Shown: positions 61,969-64,000 of the stretch, piece after piece
Position numbering within the stretch: position 1 is the stretch's first letter
Layout: each line of letters opens with the position of its first letter
DNA from: Streptomyces maremycinicus
GTDB lineage: Bacteria > Actinomycetota > Actinomycetes > Streptomycetales > Streptomycetaceae
NCBI RefSeq assembly: GCF_001184025.1
Contig: NZ_BBYG01000009.1
Location: forward strand, 310,001-374,000
Reading direction: 5' to 3'
Length of the DNA: 64,000 bases
Made by a program: the position numbers and the translations under genes
Notes under the pieces: generated by a model
Seen by the model: only the letters and a program-made list of their open reading frames with translations
What the model was told of the DNA's origin: nothing
Databases searched by the model: none

Positions 61969-62619
61969 ATGACCTTCCGCGAGATCAATTCGAAGATGGT
62001 CGAGGCGACCGTCGTCCCCGGCCAGCGGCTGTTCAGCCAGCGCGGCGCCATGCTCGCCTACCGCGGCGAGGTGGCCTTCACGCCCAACGTCCAGGGCGGC
62101 CAGGGCGGAGTGATGTCCATGATCGGGCGCCGGCTCGCCAACGAGGACACCCCCCTGATGACCGTCGAGGGCAACGGCACGGTCCTCTTCGGGCACGGCG
62201 GCCACCACGTCCAGGTCATCCGGCTCACCGGCGACACGCTGTACGTCGAGGCGGACCGCCTGCTCGCCTTCGAGGGCACCCTCCAGCAGGGCACGATGTT
62301 CCTGGGCTCCCAGGGCGGGGTCATGGGCATGGTCCGCGGCCAGGTCAGCGGGCAGGGACTGTTCACCACCACCCTGAAGGGACACGGCGCCGTCGCCGTG
62401 ATGGCCCACGGCGGGGTCTTCGAGGTGCCGATCACCCCGCAGCGCCCGGTCCATGTCGACCCCCAGGCCTATGTCGCCCACCACGGCGACGTCCGCAACA
62501 AGCTGTCGACGGCGCTGGGCTGGCGGGACATGGTGGGCAGGGGCTCCGGCGAGGCGTTCCAGCTGGAGCTGAGCGGCAACGGTGCGGTGTTCGTCCAGGC
62601 GTCGGAGGAGAAGCTGTGA
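61969..62619 (+). CDS. AIM24-family protein (second of three)
   Basis: 216 residues from ATG 61969, GGGGGA about 8 bases upstream; ATG 61960 overlapping the previous stop is the alternative. Shares with its neighbours QRGAMLAYRGEVAFTPNVQG, GQGLFTTTLKGHGAVAVMAH, VHVDPQAYVAHHGDVRNKLS and a C-terminal FQLELSGNGAVFVQASE. Cytoplasmic by sequence. The stop overlaps the third gene's GTG (GTGA). It probably assembles with the other two, either as separate trimers or as a hetero-oligomer. Confidence 0.9.
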   Translation: MTFREINSKMVEATVVPGQRLFSQRGAMLAYRGEVAFTPNVQGGQGGVMSMIGRRLANEDTPLMTVEGNGTVLFGHGGHHVQVIRLTGDTLYVEADRLLAFEGTLQQGTMFLGSQGGVMGMVRGQVSGQGLFTTTLKGHGAVAVMAHGGVFEVPITPQRPVHVDPQAYVAHHGDVRNKLSTALGWRDMVGRGSGEAFQLELSGNGAVFVQASEEKL

Positions 62620-63428
62620 GCAGGTACGGGGCTCCGGGCGGCGGCCCGACGGTGCACGACCCGATGACCTTGCCGGTCGACGACAACGTGAACAGCTACA
62701 CCTTCTGTGTGGAGCTCAAGGGGAGCCAGTGGTTCCTCCAGAAGGGGAAGATGATCGCCTACTACGGGTCGATCGACTTCAACGGCATCGGACACGGCCG
62801 TCTGGACCGCCTGGTGCGCACTTCGTTCCATTCGCCACTGCACGCGAGCGACTGGGTCGTGGCCGAGGGTTCGGGCAAGATGCTCCTCGCCGACCGGGCC
62901 TTCGATGTGAATTCGTACGACCTCGACGACGGCAACCTGACCATTCGCTCGGGCAATCTGCTCGCTTTTCAGCCAACTCTGTCGCTCAAGCAGTCGATCG
63001 TGCCGGGATTTCTCACGCTGATCGGAACCGGCAAGTTCGTCGCGGCATCTAACGGTCCGGTGGTGTTCATGGAACCCCCTCTCCGGGTCGACCCGCAGGC
63101 GCTGGTCGGCTGGGCGGACTGCCCCTCCCCGTGCCATCACTACGACCACGGGTACATGACCGGCCTGATGGGCGGTCTACGTGCCCTGACCGGGCTCGGA
63201 GGGGCTTCCGGGGAGGAGCACCAGTTCGAGTTCGTGGGGGCCGGGACGGTGCTGCTCCAGTCGACCGAACTGCTCATGGCGGAGCAGGCGACGGGGGCGG
63301 TTCCGCATGAGCCGGGAGTGCCCGGCGGGGGCGCCGGACCTGGTGGGCAAGGAGGCCACGGAGCGCAAACCGGCACACCGCGCCTTCCCGGACAGCTGGG
63401 AGACCTCCAGCGTCGCTTCGGGCTGTGA
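62616..63428 (+). CDS. AIM24-family protein (third of three) with Cys/His cluster
   Basis: 270 residues from GTG 62616, coupled by a 4-base overlap. The AIM24 core is more divergent than the other two (KGSQWFLQKGKMIAYYGSID, TLIGTGKFVAASNGPVVFME, LRVDPQALVGWADCP). It carries a unique CPSPCHHYDHGY cluster: Cys169, Cys173, His174, His175 and His178 could bind a metal. The last about 45 residues are Gly/Pro-rich. The gene directly precedes a MarR gene that resembles zinc-related absC, so a metal link is worth testing. Confidence 0.88.
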   Translation: MSRYGAPGGGPTVHDPMTLPVDDNVNSYTFCVELKGSQWFLQKGKMIAYYGSIDFNGIGHGRLDRLVRTSFHSPLHASDWVVAEGSGKMLLADRAFDVNSYDLDDGNLTIRSGNLLAFQPTLSLKQSIVPGFLTLIGTGKFVAASNGPVVFMEPPLRVDPQALVGWADCPSPCHHYDHGYMTGLMGGLRALTGLGGASGEEHQFEFVGAGTVLLQSTELLMAEQATGAVPHEPGVPGGGAGPGGQGGHGAQTGTPRLPGQLGDLQRRFGL

Positions 63429-63484
63429 GCGGTAGTCTGCGGAGTGTGACATCGAACGCGTGCGCACCGTCACACCGCCCTCAC

Positions 63485-63514
63485 TAGTTCGCCTTTCAAC
63501 ATTTTAGGTAGACT
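63485..63514 (+). promoter_or_regulatory. AT-rich absC promoter region
   Basis: TAGACT (63509-63514) lies exactly 6 bases before ATG 63521, with TAGTTC (63485-63490) 18 bp upstream as a weak -35; no ribosome site, so probably leaderless. The stretch 63491-63520 is much more AT-rich than the surroundings and roughly symmetric, a possible autoregulatory MarR site. Confidence 0.5.
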
Positions 63515-63520
63515 TCATTT

Positions 63521-63997
63521 ATGGAGACCGAAACGGCCACGCGCTGGCTGACCGATGCGGAGCAGTGCGCTTGGCGCACCCACCTGGAGGTCAACAGGCT
63601 GTTGACGTACCAGCTCGAAAAGGATCTCCAACCGTTCGGCCTGACCATGAACGACTACGAGATCCTGGTGAATCTCTCCGAGTCGGAGGGCGTCCGGATG
63701 CGGATGAGCGACCTCGCGTCCGCCACCCTCCAGTCCAAGAGCCGTCTCTCGCACCAGATCACCCGTATGGAGAGCGCCGACCTGGTGCGCCGTGAGAACT
63801 GCGAGTCGGACCGCCGCGGACTGTACGCGGTCCTGACCGAGCACGGCATGGAGACGATGCGGAAGGTCGCCCCGCACCATGTGGAATCCGTGCGGCGGCA
63901 CTTCATCGATCTCCTCTCCCCCGACGCCACGACGGAACTGTCCCGGGCCCTGAAGCCCATCGCGGAACACCTGCGCGGGCAGCGCGGACGCCCGTGA
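63521..63997 (+). CDS. absC: MarR-family regulator, AbsC-like
   Basis: 158 residues from ATG 63521. The winged helix has LTMNDYEILVNLSESEGVRM, SDLASATLQSKSRLSHQITR and the wing RRENCESDRRGLYAVLTEHG (about residues 40-105); flanking helices provide the dimer interface. Length and position beside AIM24 genes match what I recall of AbsC of S. coelicolor (SCO5405), a pleiotropic regulator needed for antibiotic production under zinc limitation. The name is assigned from family and gene order, not from an alignment. The gene ends 3 bases before the window edge. Confidence 0.8.
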   Translation: METETATRWLTDAEQCAWRTHLEVNRLLTYQLEKDLQPFGLTMNDYEILVNLSESEGVRMRMSDLASATLQSKSRLSHQITRMESADLVRRENCESDRRGLYAVLTEHGMETMRKVAPHHVESVRRHFIDLLSPDATTELSRALKPIAEHLRGQRGRP

Positions 63998-64000
63998 GGG

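Overview
The DNA is about 70% GC with strong third-position G/C bias, GTG/TTG starts, many translationally coupled genes and several apparently leaderless genes. This is typical of a Streptomyces chromosome. From memory, the gene order (ABC exporters and M4 proteases, then glgP, glgE-treS-mak-glgB, trxA/merR, pfkA, pta-ackA-pyk, trx-TPR, icmA, and a MarR gene like absC) matches the SCO5405-SCO5451 core region of S. coelicolor, read in reverse. No rRNA, tRNA, prophage, transposase or CRISPR array was seen.

Layout. 1-5107: three ABC exporter half-transporters (the first cut by the window edge). 5508-9537: two secreted thermolysin-type (M4) zinc proteases in tandem. 9609-10776: a DUF1990 protein and a lipoprotein. 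10959-15700: a minus-strand run encoding a VWA/DUF2201 metallopeptidase-like protein, a MoxR-type AAA+ ATPase and an unknown protein; the first and third carry expanded low-complexity repeats. 15873-19485: a DUF5959 protein, a single-pass membrane protein and a secreted FG-GAP-like protein. 19543-31908: alpha-glucan metabolism. glgP lies opposite a subtilase, followed by glgE-treS-mak-glgB, the GlgE route from trehalose through maltose-1-phosphate to branched alpha-glucan. 31964-36691: HelD-like ATPase, thioredoxin, a frameshifted MerR regulator, an Lrp regulator and a divergent NAD-dependent epimerase-like gene. 37069-40995: a DctA C4-dicarboxylate symporter and its divergent CitA/CitB-type two-component system. 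41112-47956: an XRE-type regulator and central carbon genes pfkA, pta-ackA and pyk. 48077-50826: a DUF6230/DUF6114/Ser-Asp-rich cell-surface operon with a 645-bp dyad-rich upstream region. 51472-53382: a thioredoxin-TPR protein and a TetR regulator ending in a 24-bp minisatellite. 53999-59397: isobutyryl-CoA mutase large subunit icmA with a striking double operator, DUF3817, MarR, MFS and ArsR genes. 59391-63997: a matrixin-like protease, a thiamine-binding protein, a second DUF3817 protein, three AIM24-like paralogues in a row, and a MarR regulator that looks like AbsC.

How they fit together. Much of the window is carbon storage and overflow metabolism: glycogen/trehalose turnover, phosphofructokinase, pyruvate kinase, acetate production, dicarboxylate uptake and branched acyl-CoA rearrangement. 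Secreted proteases and surface proteins are mixed in. The points most worth a second look are: the icmA promoter with two 20-bp operators; the MoxR-VWA-unknown operon; the AIM24 triplet beside an absC-like gene; the merR frameshift that leaves operator and trxA coupling intact; the pyk promoter palindrome; and the 24-bp minisatellite. Functions rest on motifs read by eye; no database search was run.
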